Numbered from the stretch's first letter, positions 41,188 through 49,631 are shown. The stretch is DNA of 64,000 nt from Rhodospirillaceae bacterium (GCA_028819475.1 JAPPLJ010000050.1:310001-374000), one strand, 5' to 3'. Numbers and translations: made by a program. The notes: generated by a model from the letters alone, not told the origin.

Positions 41188-42174
41188 GTGGCGGTTTCCG
41201 TCTTCCAGGAGGCCCTGACCGCGGCCGACATCAAGGCGAAGGCGCGCGAACTCGGCGCCGACCTGGCCGGCATCGCCGACAGCGCCGAGATCAACGCCAA
41301 CCCGCCCGACCCGGCCGACCCGCGCATTCCGGCCGACATCTCGGACTACGACGCCGACCGGGTGATCGTGCTGGCCAAACGGCTGTCGGCCGGCGTGACG
41401 CGCATCCCGCGCTGGGACGAGCGGCACAAATATTACAACGACGAACTGACCATGACGACGCTCGAGGAGATCGCCCTCGAGCTGGTGCTGTGGCTGGAAG
41501 CGAAAGGCTGGCCGGCCCTCATCGTGCCGCCGACCCATGTCGATCCCTGGCGCTACCGCGGCGATCCCGGCGAGCCGATGAAGCCGCTGCTCTCCCTCGA
41601 CCATTGCGCCGTCGAGGCCGGGCTCGGCACCCTCGGTCTGAACCTGCAGCTGCTGACGCCGGAATACGGCCCGCGGGTGATGCTCGCCGGCGTGCTCTGT
41701 TCGGCGCCGGTCGAGTGCGACAGCCGGACGGAAACCGCCCTGTGCAAGGGGCCGGAATGCGGGCGCTGCCTGCGCACCTGCCCGGGCGACGTCGTCGGCC
41801 ACTGGGACCGCGACTGGGCGGGCTGCGACAAGTTCCGCGCGCCCCACGGCTTCCATCATCTGACCGACTTCATGGACCGGATGCTCGACGCCGAACCGGC
41901 GCAGCAGAAATCCATGTTGCGCTCGGAAGACACCTTCGACCTGTGGCAGTCGATCCTGCGCGGCGCCGGCGCGATCACCGGCTGCCGGCGCTGCCAGGAC
42001 GTCTGCCCGGTCGGCGCGGATTTCGAGCGCATGATCGGCGATTCGCTCGACGACATGCCCGAGGACAGCGAAGAAAAGCGGGCGCGGCTCGCCGGCTATG
42101 CGGAAGCCGAAGCGGCCGGGCCGATGCCGGAGGGCTACGAAGCGCAGAAACGCTGGATCGGCCGGTTCGCATGA
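41188..42174 (+). CDS. QueG/reductive-dehalogenase-like double-[4Fe-4S] protein, copy B
   Basis: 328 aa from GTG 41188, four bases after copy A. It is collinear with copy A: ELGADLAGIADSAEINANPPDP near the start, CAVEAGLGTLGLNLQLLTPEYGPRV (about residues 140-164), then C186, C191, C194, C198 (CKGPECGRCLRTCP) and C266, C269, C273 (CRRCQDVCPVG), with C213 matching C205 of copy A. Every cysteine is shifted by exactly eight residues, so the two arose by duplication and both keep complete cluster sites. Copy B has extra substrate-side sequence (TRIPRWDERHKYYNDELTM). The stop overlaps the ATG of the PaaK-like gene. A heterodimer or two consecutive reductases are equally possible. Confidence 0.8.
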   Translation: MAVSVFQEALTAADIKAKARELGADLAGIADSAEINANPPDPADPRIPADISDYDADRVIVLAKRLSAGVTRIPRWDERHKYYNDELTMTTLEEIALELVLWLEAKGWPALIVPPTHVDPWRYRGDPGEPMKPLLSLDHCAVEAGLGTLGLNLQLLTPEYGPRVMLAGVLCSAPVECDSRTETALCKGPECGRCLRTCPGDVVGHWDRDWAGCDKFRAPHGFHHLTDFMDRMLDAEPAQQKSMLRSEDTFDLWQSILRGAGAITGCRRCQDVCPVGADFERMIGDSLDDMPEDSEEKRARLAGYAEAEAAGPMPEGYEAQKRWIGRFA

Positions 42175-43460
42175 CCCTTGCGTTCCCGAAGTCCCAGGCC
42201 GAAATCGACGCCATCCGGCGGGAGCGGATGCGCGCCGCCGCCGAGGCCGCGCTCCGCGCGCCGCTCCATCGCAAACGCCTGCCGGCCGACCTCGATCTCG
42301 ACCGCATCCACGAGCCGGACGAATGGCGGCGCATCCCGATCCTCGACAAGGAGGAGCTGCGCGCCCTCTCCCCGCGCGCGTTCATGACCGACTTCAACAT
42401 CGCGCCGCGCGAGGACATCGAGGAATACTGGCGATCCGGCGGCTCGACCGGCAAGCCGCTGTTCTATCCGCGCACCTTCCGGGACATGGAGTTCATGTTC
42501 GAGGGCTTCCGGCGCGGCATCCATCTCGCCGGTGTCCGCGCGGGCGACACGGCGCACATCTCCTACCCGCTCGGCATCCATCCGGTCGGCCATGTCAGCG
42601 CCCGGGTCTGCCAGCAGATGGGCGTCGGGGTGAACTGGGCCGGCGCCGGCGCCAACACGCCCTCGGCGGTCCAGGTCGAGCTGATCGACCAGATGCGGCC
42701 GACGGTCTGGATGGGCATGCCCGGCTATGCGCTCCATCTGGCGAATCTCGCCGAGGCCGCGGGCTTCGACCTGAAGAACTCCTCCGTAGAGAAAATCCTG
42801 TGCTGCGCCGAGCCGCTTTCCGCCGCCAAGCGGGCCAAGATCGAGAGCATGTGGGGCGCCACCGTCTACGACGGCTTCGGCATGACCGAGATGTGCATGA
42901 TGGGCGCGGAAGACGAGCTGCACGACGGCTTCCGCATGTGGACCGACATGTTCCACCTCGAAGTGCTGGACCCGGAGAGCCATGAGCCGGTCGGCCCCGG
43001 CGAGGAAGGCGTGCTGGTCTCCACGGCCCTGTGGAACGTCAACGCCACGCCCTTCATCCGCTGGAATTCCGGCGACCTCGTGGTCTGGCGCTCGATTGAA
43101 GCGGAAGGCGACGGCTACAGCGTCTTCCCGCGCCTCAAGCACGCCCACCGCACGGCCGGCTTCTTCAAGGTCCGCGGCATCAACATCACGCACGGGGACT
43201 TCGAGGATTTCATGTTCGCCATGGCGGGCGTGCAGGACTTCAAGTGCGAGGCGCTGGCCGGCCCGGACGCGCTCGACGTGCTGCGCGTGTCCTACGAGGC
43301 CCGGAAGGAGGCGGACGCCGACGCATTGGCGGCCCAACTGTCCGAGAAGATCCGCACCGTCTTCGAACTGCGCCCCGAACTGGTCCAGCTCGACCTCGGC
43401 ACGCTGGCCCGCGAATTCGAAGGCGCCGTGAAAGCGCCACGGTTTCAGGACCGGCGGTAG
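42171..43460 (+). CDS. Phenylacetate-CoA ligase (PaaK)-like AMP-forming enzyme
   Basis: 429 aa from ATG 42171 (ATGA overlap with copy B). The P-loop RSGGSTGKPLFYP (about residues 88-100), YDGFGMTEMCMMGAED (about 235-250, adenine-binding) and GDLVVWRSI (about 305-313) mark the PaaK/CapK branch of adenylate-forming enzymes, which activate aryl or phenylacetyl acids as CoA thioesters. The usual C-terminal catalytic lysine region is represented by AGFFKVRGINITHGDFEDF. The length equals that of true PaaK. Coupling to two low-potential Fe-S reductase-like proteins suggests an aryl-CoA or other acyl-CoA that is then reduced, as in reductive aromatic pathways; this is inference. Confidence 0.84.
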   Translation: MTLAFPKSQAEIDAIRRERMRAAAEAALRAPLHRKRLPADLDLDRIHEPDEWRRIPILDKEELRALSPRAFMTDFNIAPREDIEEYWRSGGSTGKPLFYPRTFRDMEFMFEGFRRGIHLAGVRAGDTAHISYPLGIHPVGHVSARVCQQMGVGVNWAGAGANTPSAVQVELIDQMRPTVWMGMPGYALHLANLAEAAGFDLKNSSVEKILCCAEPLSAAKRAKIESMWGATVYDGFGMTEMCMMGAEDELHDGFRMWTDMFHLEVLDPESHEPVGPGEEGVLVSTALWNVNATPFIRWNSGDLVVWRSIEAEGDGYSVFPRLKHAHRTAGFFKVRGINITHGDFEDFMFAMAGVQDFKCEALAGPDALDVLRVSYEARKEADADALAAQLSEKIRTVFELRPELVQLDLGTLAREFEGAVKAPRFQDRR

Positions 43461-43466
43461 GCGGCG

Positions 43467-43901
43467 TCAATCGACCAGCGGGTTGCGAGTGGCGAGGCCG
43501 GGAAAACGGCCGAAGTCCCGGTCAGCGGTCCAGAGCTCCGATACTCCGTGGGCGAGGCAAAGCGCAGCAATCCGCGCATCGTGCACCGCCGGGCCGCGGA
43601 CCCGTCCCGCCAGAAGCTGCGCCTTCAATACCGTCCAGTGCGCGCTGGTTTCCGCAAGCAGACGGACAGCCGGGGAAGCGAGCCAGACCTCGACCTGGTC
43701 CAACGCCTGCGTGATCGTGGAGGGCGGGTCGTAGATCGCCGGATGGGAGGCGACGGCGATGAACTCGTGCACGCAGGGCCAGGGCAGCCCCCAAGGCGCG
43801 CGCCCTTCCGCAAGCCGCCGGAGGCAGGCCCGCGCGGGCCCGTGCCGGTCCGAGTCGGCGCGGTGGGCGTAGACCAGGATATTGGTGTCGACCGCGATCA
43901 A
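43467..43901 (-). CDS. vapC: VapC-like PIN-domain ribonuclease toxin
   Basis: 144 aa if started at TTG 43901, whose bases overlap the antitoxin stop (TTGA) and which is preceded by GGGCGGGGAAG. An alternative ATG at 43943 would add 14 residues read through the antitoxin gene. PIN acidic residues are D4 (AVDTNILVYAH), Glu in CVHEFIAVAS, Asp in AVHDARIAAL and Asp in TADRDFGRFP. This is the classical VapC set for Mg2+-dependent RNA cleavage. It is transcribed after its antitoxin, and its 3' end lies six bases from the end of the convergent PaaK-like gene. Confidence 0.88.
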   Translation of the reverse strand: MIAVDTNILVYAHRADSDRHGPARACLRRLAEGRAPWGLPWPCVHEFIAVASHPAIYDPPSTITQALDQVEVWLASPAVRLLAETSAHWTVLKAQLLAGRVRGPAVHDARIAALCLAHGVSELWTADRDFGRFPGLATRNPLVD

Positions 43902-44155
43902 CTTCCCCGCCCGGCATAGGCGGCGTCGCGGATCCGGTCCCAAATCCGGTCTTGGCCGGCCTCGCGAAACGCAGCCTGCAAGCCCCGGCCGCCGACGCTG
44001 GCGTCGCGCAGGGTAAACGGTGCCGGCGCCTGCCCGGCGCGCAGCACCTCGATCAGGCCCCGTTCGACGAGCGAACGGAAGGTGACGCCCTCCTGCGCCA
44101 TGTAGGCCTTCACCTCTTCGGCGAGACCGTCGGAAATTTCCACCGTGGTTTTCAT
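43898..44155 (-). CDS. vapB: VapB-like ribbon-helix-helix antitoxin
   Basis: 85 aa. MKTTVEISDGLAEEVKAYMAQEGVTFRSLVERGLIEVL has the pattern of a ribbon-helix-helix DNA-binding domain, and the C-terminal region (FREAGQDRIWDRIRDAAYAGRG) is the likely toxin-binding tail. It would inhibit the adjacent PIN toxin and repress its own operon. Two nested palindromes start directly before its ATG (44156-44213). The pair lies between the PaaK-like gene and recJ and is the second intact TA pair near the 37-43 kb cluster. Confidence 0.88.
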   Translation of the reverse strand: MKTTVEISDGLAEEVKAYMAQEGVTFRSLVERGLIEVLRAGQAPAPFTLRDASVGGRGLQAAFREAGQDRIWDRIRDAAYAGRGS

Positions 44156-44213
44156 ACCGTACTCCCGTTATCCGGGATATGGGAACCCATATATATGGCT
44201 ACGGGCGTACGGT
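44156..44213. promoter_or_regulatory. Nested palindromic operator of the VapBC-like operon
   Basis: The outer inverted repeat is ACCGTACTCCCGT (44156-44168) and ACGGGCGTACGGT (44201-44213), 12 of 13 positions matching. The inner one is a perfect ATATGGG-AA-CCCATAT (44177-44192). Both abut the antitoxin ATG and are the only AT-containing dyads in the 103-bp gap to recJ. They are likely binding sites for the VapBC complex, with the inner site possibly overlapping the promoter. Confidence 0.6.
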
Positions 44214-44258
44214 GTCTATCCCGGCCGCATCGGGGATGGCGCAAGCGCCGCGCCGGCG

Positions 44259-46073
44259 TCACCCTGCAATGACAGCCCCGTCGTCGATCAGAAACTGGAC
44301 GTCCTCGCGGCCCTTCCAGTCGTCGGCGCGCAGCTTGCCGGCGAGGTGAAGCGCGCCGCCGCCCGCCTTGAGCAGGGCGTCGCCGAGCGGCTCGCCGAGG
44401 CTGCGGAAGGCGATGGCCTTGAGCCGCCCGCCCTGCGCGTCCGCGAGGAAACAGCGGACGTGGTTGTCGCCGACGACATCGGCCTTGGCGATCCGCGCGC
44501 CGGAAAGCGCGAAGCGGGGCTCCGGATTGCCCGCGCCGAACGGCCCGACCCGGTCGATCTGCTCCTGGAGCGCGCGGGTGGCCGCGGACGGCGTCAGCAC
44601 CGCGTCGATCCCCAGCGTGCGCACAGCGCCGGCCGTCGCCACCGCGCGCTCGACACGTTCGCACAAGAAGCCGTGCAGCGCCTCGACCTTGCCCGCTTCG
44701 ACGGTGAGGCCGGCCGCCATCCGGTGGCCGCCGCCGTTCACCAGCAGGCCGGCCTGGCGCGCGGCGATCACGGCGGCGCCAAGGTCGACCCCGGCGATCG
44801 AGCGGCAGGAGCCCTTGCCGGCCGCGCCGTCCAGCCCGACGACGCAGGCCGGCCGGTTGGTCCGCTCGACGATCCGCGACGCCACGATGCCGATCACGCC
44901 GGGATGCCAGCCCTCGCCCGCGACCAGGACGAGGGGCTGCCCTTCGGCCGCCTGCGCCTCGGCGTCGCCCAGCGCCGCAGCGAGCACGGCCTTTTCGATA
45001 TCCCTCCGCTCGGTGTTGAACCTGTCGAGCTCTTCGGCGAGCCGCCGGGCCTCGGCCGGATCGTCGGTGGTCAGCAGCCGGGCGCCAAGATCGGCCCGCC
45101 CGACCCTGCCGCCGGCGTTGACCCGGGGCCCGAGCAGGAAACCGGCGTGATAGGCGCCGGGCGCGCTCGCCATCCGCGCCACGTCGGCCAGGGCCCGCAA
45201 TCCGAGGTTGCGCCGCCGGGCCATGACCTTCAGCCCCTGCGCGACCAGCACCCGGTTCAGGCCCCGCAGCGGCACGACATCGCAGACCGTCCCGAGCGCG
45301 ACCAGATCGAGCAGCCCGATCAGGTCGGGTTCCGGCTGCCCCTCGAACCGGCCGCGTTCGCGCAGCGCGCGGTTGAGCGCGACCAGCAGCAGGAAGGTCA
45401 CGCCGACCGCGGCGAGCGCCGTGTGCGGGCTGTCCTCGTCCAGCCGGTTCGGGTTGACGACCGCGACCGCCGGCGGCAGCGCCGGCTCGGCGACATGATG
45501 ATCGAGCACGACGACGTCGAGCTCGGCGGACTGCGCCGCGGCCAGCGGCTCGTGCGCCGAAATTCCGCAATCGACCGTCAGGACCAGCCGGATGCCCTCT
45601 TCCTGCAGGCGCAGCAGGGCGTCGGCGTTGGGGCCGTAGCCCTCGGCAATCCGGTCCGGCACATAAAGGCGCAGCGGTGTACCGAGTTCGGCGAAATACC
45701 GGTGCAGGAGCGCCGCCGAGGTCGCTCCGTCGACATCGTAGTCGCCGAACACGGCCGTCGGCTCCCTGTTTTCCAGGGCGGCAACGATCCGCTCGACCGC
45801 GGCGTCCATGTCCCGGAGATGCGACGGGTCCGGCAATGCGGCCTTCAGGCTCGGCTCGAGAAAGTCCTCCGCCGTCTCCGGCGTCACGCCGCGGTTCGCC
45901 AGCAGGCGGCCGACGATGTCCGGGAGATCGAGACGCTGTGCCAGTGCCATCCCCAGGCGTTCGTCGGCTTCCGGCGCGCCGGAGGTGCGCGGCTGCCAGC
46001 GCCGGCCGCCGAGCGACCGTTCGACTCCCAGAAGCGCGGGCAGGACCGCCGGTTGCGGGGCGCTGTCAGGCAT
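44259..46073 (-). CDS. recJ: Single-stranded-DNA-specific exonuclease RecJ
   Basis: 604 aa 5'-3' ssDNA exonuclease used in recombination and mismatch repair. The DHH-superfamily motifs are present: AVFGDYDVDGATSAAL (about residues 104-119, motif I), VVVLDHHVAEPALP (about 192-205, the DHH motif), and the DHHA1 domain with VNGGGHRMAAGLTVE (about 436-450). The C-terminal OB-like region contains ADVVGDNHVRCFLAD, and the protein ends near WKGREDVQFLIDDGAVIAG. Length is standard. It is the last gene of the reverse-strand series hom-glpX-recJ, an order seen in many alphaproteobacteria. Confidence 0.96.
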   Translation of the reverse strand: MPDSAPQPAVLPALLGVERSLGGRRWQPRTSGAPEADERLGMALAQRLDLPDIVGRLLANRGVTPETAEDFLEPSLKAALPDPSHLRDMDAAVERIVAALENREPTAVFGDYDVDGATSAALLHRYFAELGTPLRLYVPDRIAEGYGPNADALLRLQEEGIRLVLTVDCGISAHEPLAAAQSAELDVVVLDHHVAEPALPPAVAVVNPNRLDEDSPHTALAAVGVTFLLLVALNRALRERGRFEGQPEPDLIGLLDLVALGTVCDVVPLRGLNRVLVAQGLKVMARRRNLGLRALADVARMASAPGAYHAGFLLGPRVNAGGRVGRADLGARLLTTDDPAEARRLAEELDRFNTERRDIEKAVLAAALGDAEAQAAEGQPLVLVAGEGWHPGVIGIVASRIVERTNRPACVVGLDGAAGKGSCRSIAGVDLGAAVIAARQAGLLVNGGGHRMAAGLTVEAGKVEALHGFLCERVERAVATAGAVRTLGIDAVLTPSAATRALQEQIDRVGPFGAGNPEPRFALSGARIAKADVVGDNHVRCFLADAQGGRLKAIAFRSLGEPLGDALLKAGGGALHLAGKLRADDWKGREDVQFLIDDGAVIAG

Positions 46074-46096
46074 GGACGGCGATTTCGTCTTCGGGT

Positions 46097-47074
46097 CTAC
46101 AGATCGGGTGCCGCCTTGCGCTGGAAGTTGTGGGTCGCCTCGATGGTCCGGACGGTGCCGGACTTCGAGCGCATGACGATCGAATGGGTCGCCGCGCCGG
46201 TGCCCCAGCGGCGCACGCCGCGCACCATGGAGCCATCGGTGACACCCGTGGCGGCGAACATGACGTCGCCGTGCGCCATGTCGTCCAGACCGTAGACCCG
46301 GTTCTGGTCCTCTATCCCGGCCTGGCGCCCGCGCCGGCGCTCGTCGTCGTTGCGAAACAGCAGCCGCCCCTGCATCTGGCCGCCGATGCAGCGCAGCGCC
46401 GACGCCGCCAGAACGCCCTCGGGCGCGCCGCCGGTGCCGAGATAGATGTCTGTGCCGCTGTCCGGCTTCGAGGTGGCGATGACGCCGCTCACGTCGCCGT
46501 CGGAGATCAGTTTGATGCGCGCGCCGGCCTCCCGGACCTTCGCAATCAGTTCGGCATGGCGCGGTCGGTCGAGGATGCAGGCGACGAGATCCTGCACCGT
46601 GACGCCCTTGGCTTCGGCGAGCGCCTGCAGGTTGGCGGCCGGTTCGGCGTCGATATCGACCAGCCCATCGGGCAGGCCGCCGCCGACCGCGATCTTGTCC
46701 ATGTAAACGTCCGGCGCGTGGAGGAAGCCGCCCTCCTGCGCCATGGCGATGACGGCCAGCGCGTTCTCCGTGCCCTTCGCGGTGATCGTCGTGCCTTCGA
46801 GCGGGTCGAGCGCGATATCGACCTTGGGGCCGCCGGCCCCGACCCTCTCGCCGATAAACAGCATCGGCGCCTCGTCGCGCTCGCCCTCGCCGATCACGAC
46901 GGTGCCGTCGATCGACAGCACGTTCAGCGCCTTGCGCATCGCGTCGACCGCGGCCTGGTCGGCGGCCTTCTCGTCGCCGCGCCCCATCAGGCGCGAGGCC
47001 GCCAGCGCTGCCGCCTCGGTCACCCGGACCGCTTCGAGCGCCAGATTGCGCTCCAGCACGTCTCCTTCAGCCAT
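46097..47074 (-). CDS. glpX: Class II fructose-1,6-bisphosphatase GlpX
   Basis: 325 aa from ATG 47074 (MAEGDVLERNLALEAVRVTE). Class II Li+-sensitive phosphatase motifs are GRGDEKAADQAAVDAMR (about residues 32-48), VVIGEGERDEAPMLFIGE (about 56-73, metal ligands) and DIALDPLEGTT (about 84-94). TDIYLGTGGAPEGVLAASAL (about 193-212) is also family-specific. The enzyme releases phosphate from fructose-1,6-bisphosphate in gluconeogenesis and, in some bacteria, from sedoheptulose-1,7-bisphosphate. The start is 26 bp after the hom stop, so co-transcription with hom and recJ is likely. A longer ATG at 47113 overlaps hom. Confidence 0.96.
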   Translation of the reverse strand: MAEGDVLERNLALEAVRVTEAAALAASRLMGRGDEKAADQAAVDAMRKALNVLSIDGTVVIGEGERDEAPMLFIGERVGAGGPKVDIALDPLEGTTITAKGTENALAVIAMAQEGGFLHAPDVYMDKIAVGGGLPDGLVDIDAEPAANLQALAEAKGVTVQDLVACILDRPRHAELIAKVREAGARIKLISDGDVSGVIATSKPDSGTDIYLGTGGAPEGVLAASALRCIGGQMQGRLLFRNDDERRRGRQAGIEDQNRVYGLDDMAHGDVMFAATGVTDGSMVRGVRRWGTGAATHSIVMRSKSGTVRTIEATHNFQRKAAPDL

Positions 47075-47099
47075 TCCCCAGCGTTCCCCTTGCCGTCTC

Positions 47100-48392
47100 T
47101 CAGGAGTCCTCAATGCGGATCAGGCAGGGCTCCTCCAGGACCGTCTCCAGCCCGCCGATCCGGACCAGCGCCCGCTTCAGCGCCGCCTCGCCGCCCTCGT
47201 GGGTCGTCAGCACGACCGGCACCGCATCGTCCGGCGCCCGGCCGCGCTGGAAGACGTTTTCCAGCGACACCTGCTCGTCGCGCAGGGCGGCCGCGATATC
47301 GGCCATCACGCCCGGCCGGTCGCGCACGATCAGCCGGACATAGAAGGCGCCGCGCCTGGCTTCGGGATCGGCCCGCCGCAGCGGTTTCAGCGCCGCGGCC
47401 GGAATGCCGAAGGCCGGCAGCGCCCGGCCGCGCGCGATGTCGACGATATCGGCGACGACGGCCGAGGCGGTCGGCCCGGCGCCGGCGCCCCGGCCCTCGT
47501 AGGTCGTATCCTCCGCAGCGTCCGACTGCACCGTGACGGCGTTGTAGACCCCGTCGACCGCGCCGAGCGGCGAGGTGCGCCGGACCATGCAGGGTTCGAC
47601 GCACTGCTCAATCCCGGAGTCCGTCAGGGCGCCGATGCCGAGCAGTTTGATGCGGTAGTCGAGTTCCCCGGCGAAGGCGATATCGACCGGCCGGACCTTG
47701 CGGATGCCGGCGATCGAGACGCCGGCGAAATCGACGGTCACGCCGAACGCCAGGCTGGTCAGGATGGCGAGCTTGTGGGCGGCGTCGATCCCGTCGACAT
47801 CGAAGCTGGGATCGGCCTCGGCATAACCGAGCTGTTGCGCCTCTTCGAGAACCTCTTCGAACGGGCGGCCGCTGCGGCGCATGTCGGTGAGGATATAGTT
47901 GCAGGTGCCGTTCAGAATGCCGACGACCCGGCCGATCCGGTTGCCGGCCAGGCCTTCTCGCATCGCCTTGACGATCGGGATGCCGCCGGCGACGCCGGCC
48001 TCGAACGACAGGGCGACCCCGGCGGAATCGGCCTGCGCGGCGAGCGCCGCGCCGTGTTCGGCGATCAGCGCCTTGTTGGCGGTGACGACGTGCTTGCCGG
48101 CGGCGAGCGCGGCTTCGACGGCGGATTTCGCCGGCCCGTCGGCGCCGCCGATCAGCTCGACGAAGACCTCGTGGCCGCCGGCCCCGGCCAGGGCGACCGG
48201 ATCGTCGTACCAGGTTGCGCCAGCGAGATCGACGCCGCGGTCCTTCGCCCGGTCGCGCGCGCAGACCGCCGCGACGGTCAGCCGGCGGCCGGCCCGGGCG
48301 GCGATCAGGTCGCCGTTGCGCTGCAGGAGGTCCACCACGCCGGCGCCGACCGTTCCGAGGCCGGCCACGGCAAGTCTGATCTCGTCGCTCAC
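47100..48392 (-). CDS. hom: Homoserine dehydrogenase
   Basis: 430 aa. The N-terminal NAD(P)-binding domain has LAVAGLGTVGAGVVDLLQRNG (about residues 7-27). The catalytic domain has FEAGVAGGIPIVKAMREG (about 130-147) and ILNGTCNYILTDM, ending the dimerisation and substrate site at AYAEADPSFDVDGIDAAHK-like LGYAEADPSFDVDGIDAAHK. An ACT domain (about 350-430, VRLIVRDRPGVMADIAAAL) probably senses threonine. It converts aspartate semialdehyde to homoserine for threonine and methionine synthesis. It follows the aminotransferase gene by 42 bp on the same strand. Confidence 0.96.
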   Translation of the reverse strand: MSDEIRLAVAGLGTVGAGVVDLLQRNGDLIAARAGRRLTVAAVCARDRAKDRGVDLAGATWYDDPVALAGAGGHEVFVELIGGADGPAKSAVEAALAAGKHVVTANKALIAEHGAALAAQADSAGVALSFEAGVAGGIPIVKAMREGLAGNRIGRVVGILNGTCNYILTDMRRSGRPFEEVLEEAQQLGYAEADPSFDVDGIDAAHKLAILTSLAFGVTVDFAGVSIAGIRKVRPVDIAFAGELDYRIKLLGIGALTDSGIEQCVEPCMVRRTSPLGAVDGVYNAVTVQSDAAEDTTYEGRGAGAGPTASAVVADIVDIARGRALPAFGIPAAALKPLRRADPEARRGAFYVRLIVRDRPGVMADIAAALRDEQVSLENVFQRGRAPDDAVPVVLTTHEGGEAALKRALVRIGGLETVLEEPCLIRIEDS

Positions 48393-48434
48393 TTCACCCC
48401 GCCCGGAGGAACGCCACCCGGAACGCGCGGCCGG

Positions 48435-49631
48435 TCAGGCGCCGGCCGCATCGCCGGAAAGGAATGCCTTGATGTTGCGGACCGCCTGCCGGATGCGCTG
48501 CGTGTTCTCGACCAGCGCGACCCGGAGATGGCCCTCGCCATACTCGCCGAATCCGATGCCCGGCGATACCGCGACTTTTGCCTCGCCGAGCAGCAGTTTG
48601 GCAAATTCCATCGACCCCATGTTCGCAAAGCGCGGCGGCAGCGGCACCCAGGCGAACATGGTGGCCGGCGGGCTCGGGACGTCCCACCCGGCCGCCGCCA
48701 GCCCTTCGACCAGAACGTCGCGCCGCCGCCGGTACAGTTCCCGGAACTCGGCCACGCAATCCTGCGGGCCGTTCAGCGCCGCCGTGGCCGCAACCTGGAT
48801 CGGCGTGAAGGCGCCGTAATCGACGTAGGATTTCACATGGGCGAGCGCCTGGACCAGCCGTTCGTTGCCGACGGCGAAGCCGAGCCGCCAGCCCGGCATG
48901 GAATAGGTCTTGCTGAGCGACTGGAACTCGATGGCGATATCCCGGGCGCCGGGCACTTCCAGGATGGAGGGCGGCGGTTCGCCGTCGAAATAGATTTCCG
49001 CATAGGCGAGGTCGGAAACGATGAGCAGGTCGTTGCGGCGGCAGAAATCGACGACCTCCCGGTAGAAATCGAGATCGACGACCTGGGCCGTCGGGTTCGA
49101 CGGGAAGTTCAGGATCAGGGCGGTCGGCGGCGGCACCGAGTGGCGCACCGCCCGGTCCAGCTCGCGGAGATAATCGTGCGCCGGAGTCAGCGGCAGATGG
49201 CGGATCGAGGCGCCGGCGATGATGAAGGCATAGCTGTGGATCGGGTAGGTCGGGTTCGGCGCGATAATCATGTCGCCCGGCGCGACGATGGCCTGGGCCA
49301 GATTGACGAAGCCCTCCTTGGAGCCGAGGTTGACGACGACCTCCCGCTCCGGATCGACTGTCACGTTGTGGCGCCGCTCGTAGTAGGCGGCGACCGCCCG
49401 GCGCAGCCCGGGAATGCCGCGCGAGGTCGAATAGCGGTGGGTCCGCGGATTGCGGACGGTCTCGACCAGCTTGTCGACGATGTGGGCCGGCGTCGCGCTG
49501 TCCGGGTTGCCCATGCCGAAGTCGATGATGTCCTCGCCGGCCGCCCGCGCCCGGTGCTTCATCGCGTTGACCTCGGCGAACAGGTAGGGCGGCAGGCGCT
49601 TGAGGCGGTAGAAGGGTTCGGCGGGCGTCAC
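48435..49631 (-). CDS. Class I aminotransferase (AlaC / LL-diaminopimelate aminotransferase-like)
   Basis: 398 aa PLP enzyme. The N-terminus FYRLKRLPPYLFAEVNAMKHRARAAGEDIIDFGMGNPD is typical of AlaC-like proteins. The PLP lysine lies in FQSLSKTYSMPGWRLGFAVG (about residues 230-249), with the cofactor contacts NFPSNPTAQVVD (about 178-189) and SDLAYAEIYFDG. Homologues upstream of hom in alphaproteobacteria are variously called LL-diaminopimelate aminotransferase or alanine-synthesising AlaC; sequence alone does not decide. It shares an apparent operon with hom, glpX and recJ, consistent with amino-acid biosynthesis from aspartate or pyruvate. Confidence 0.9.
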   Translation of the reverse strand: MTPAEPFYRLKRLPPYLFAEVNAMKHRARAAGEDIIDFGMGNPDSATPAHIVDKLVETVRNPRTHRYSTSRGIPGLRRAVAAYYERRHNVTVDPEREVVVNLGSKEGFVNLAQAIVAPGDMIIAPNPTYPIHSYAFIIAGASIRHLPLTPAHDYLRELDRAVRHSVPPPTALILNFPSNPTAQVVDLDFYREVVDFCRRNDLLIVSDLAYAEIYFDGEPPPSILEVPGARDIAIEFQSLSKTYSMPGWRLGFAVGNERLVQALAHVKSYVDYGAFTPIQVAATAALNGPQDCVAEFRELYRRRRDVLVEGLAAAGWDVPSPPATMFAWVPLPPRFANMGSMEFAKLLLGEAKVAVSPGIGFGEYGEGHLRVALVENTQRIRQAVRNIKAFLSGDAAGA

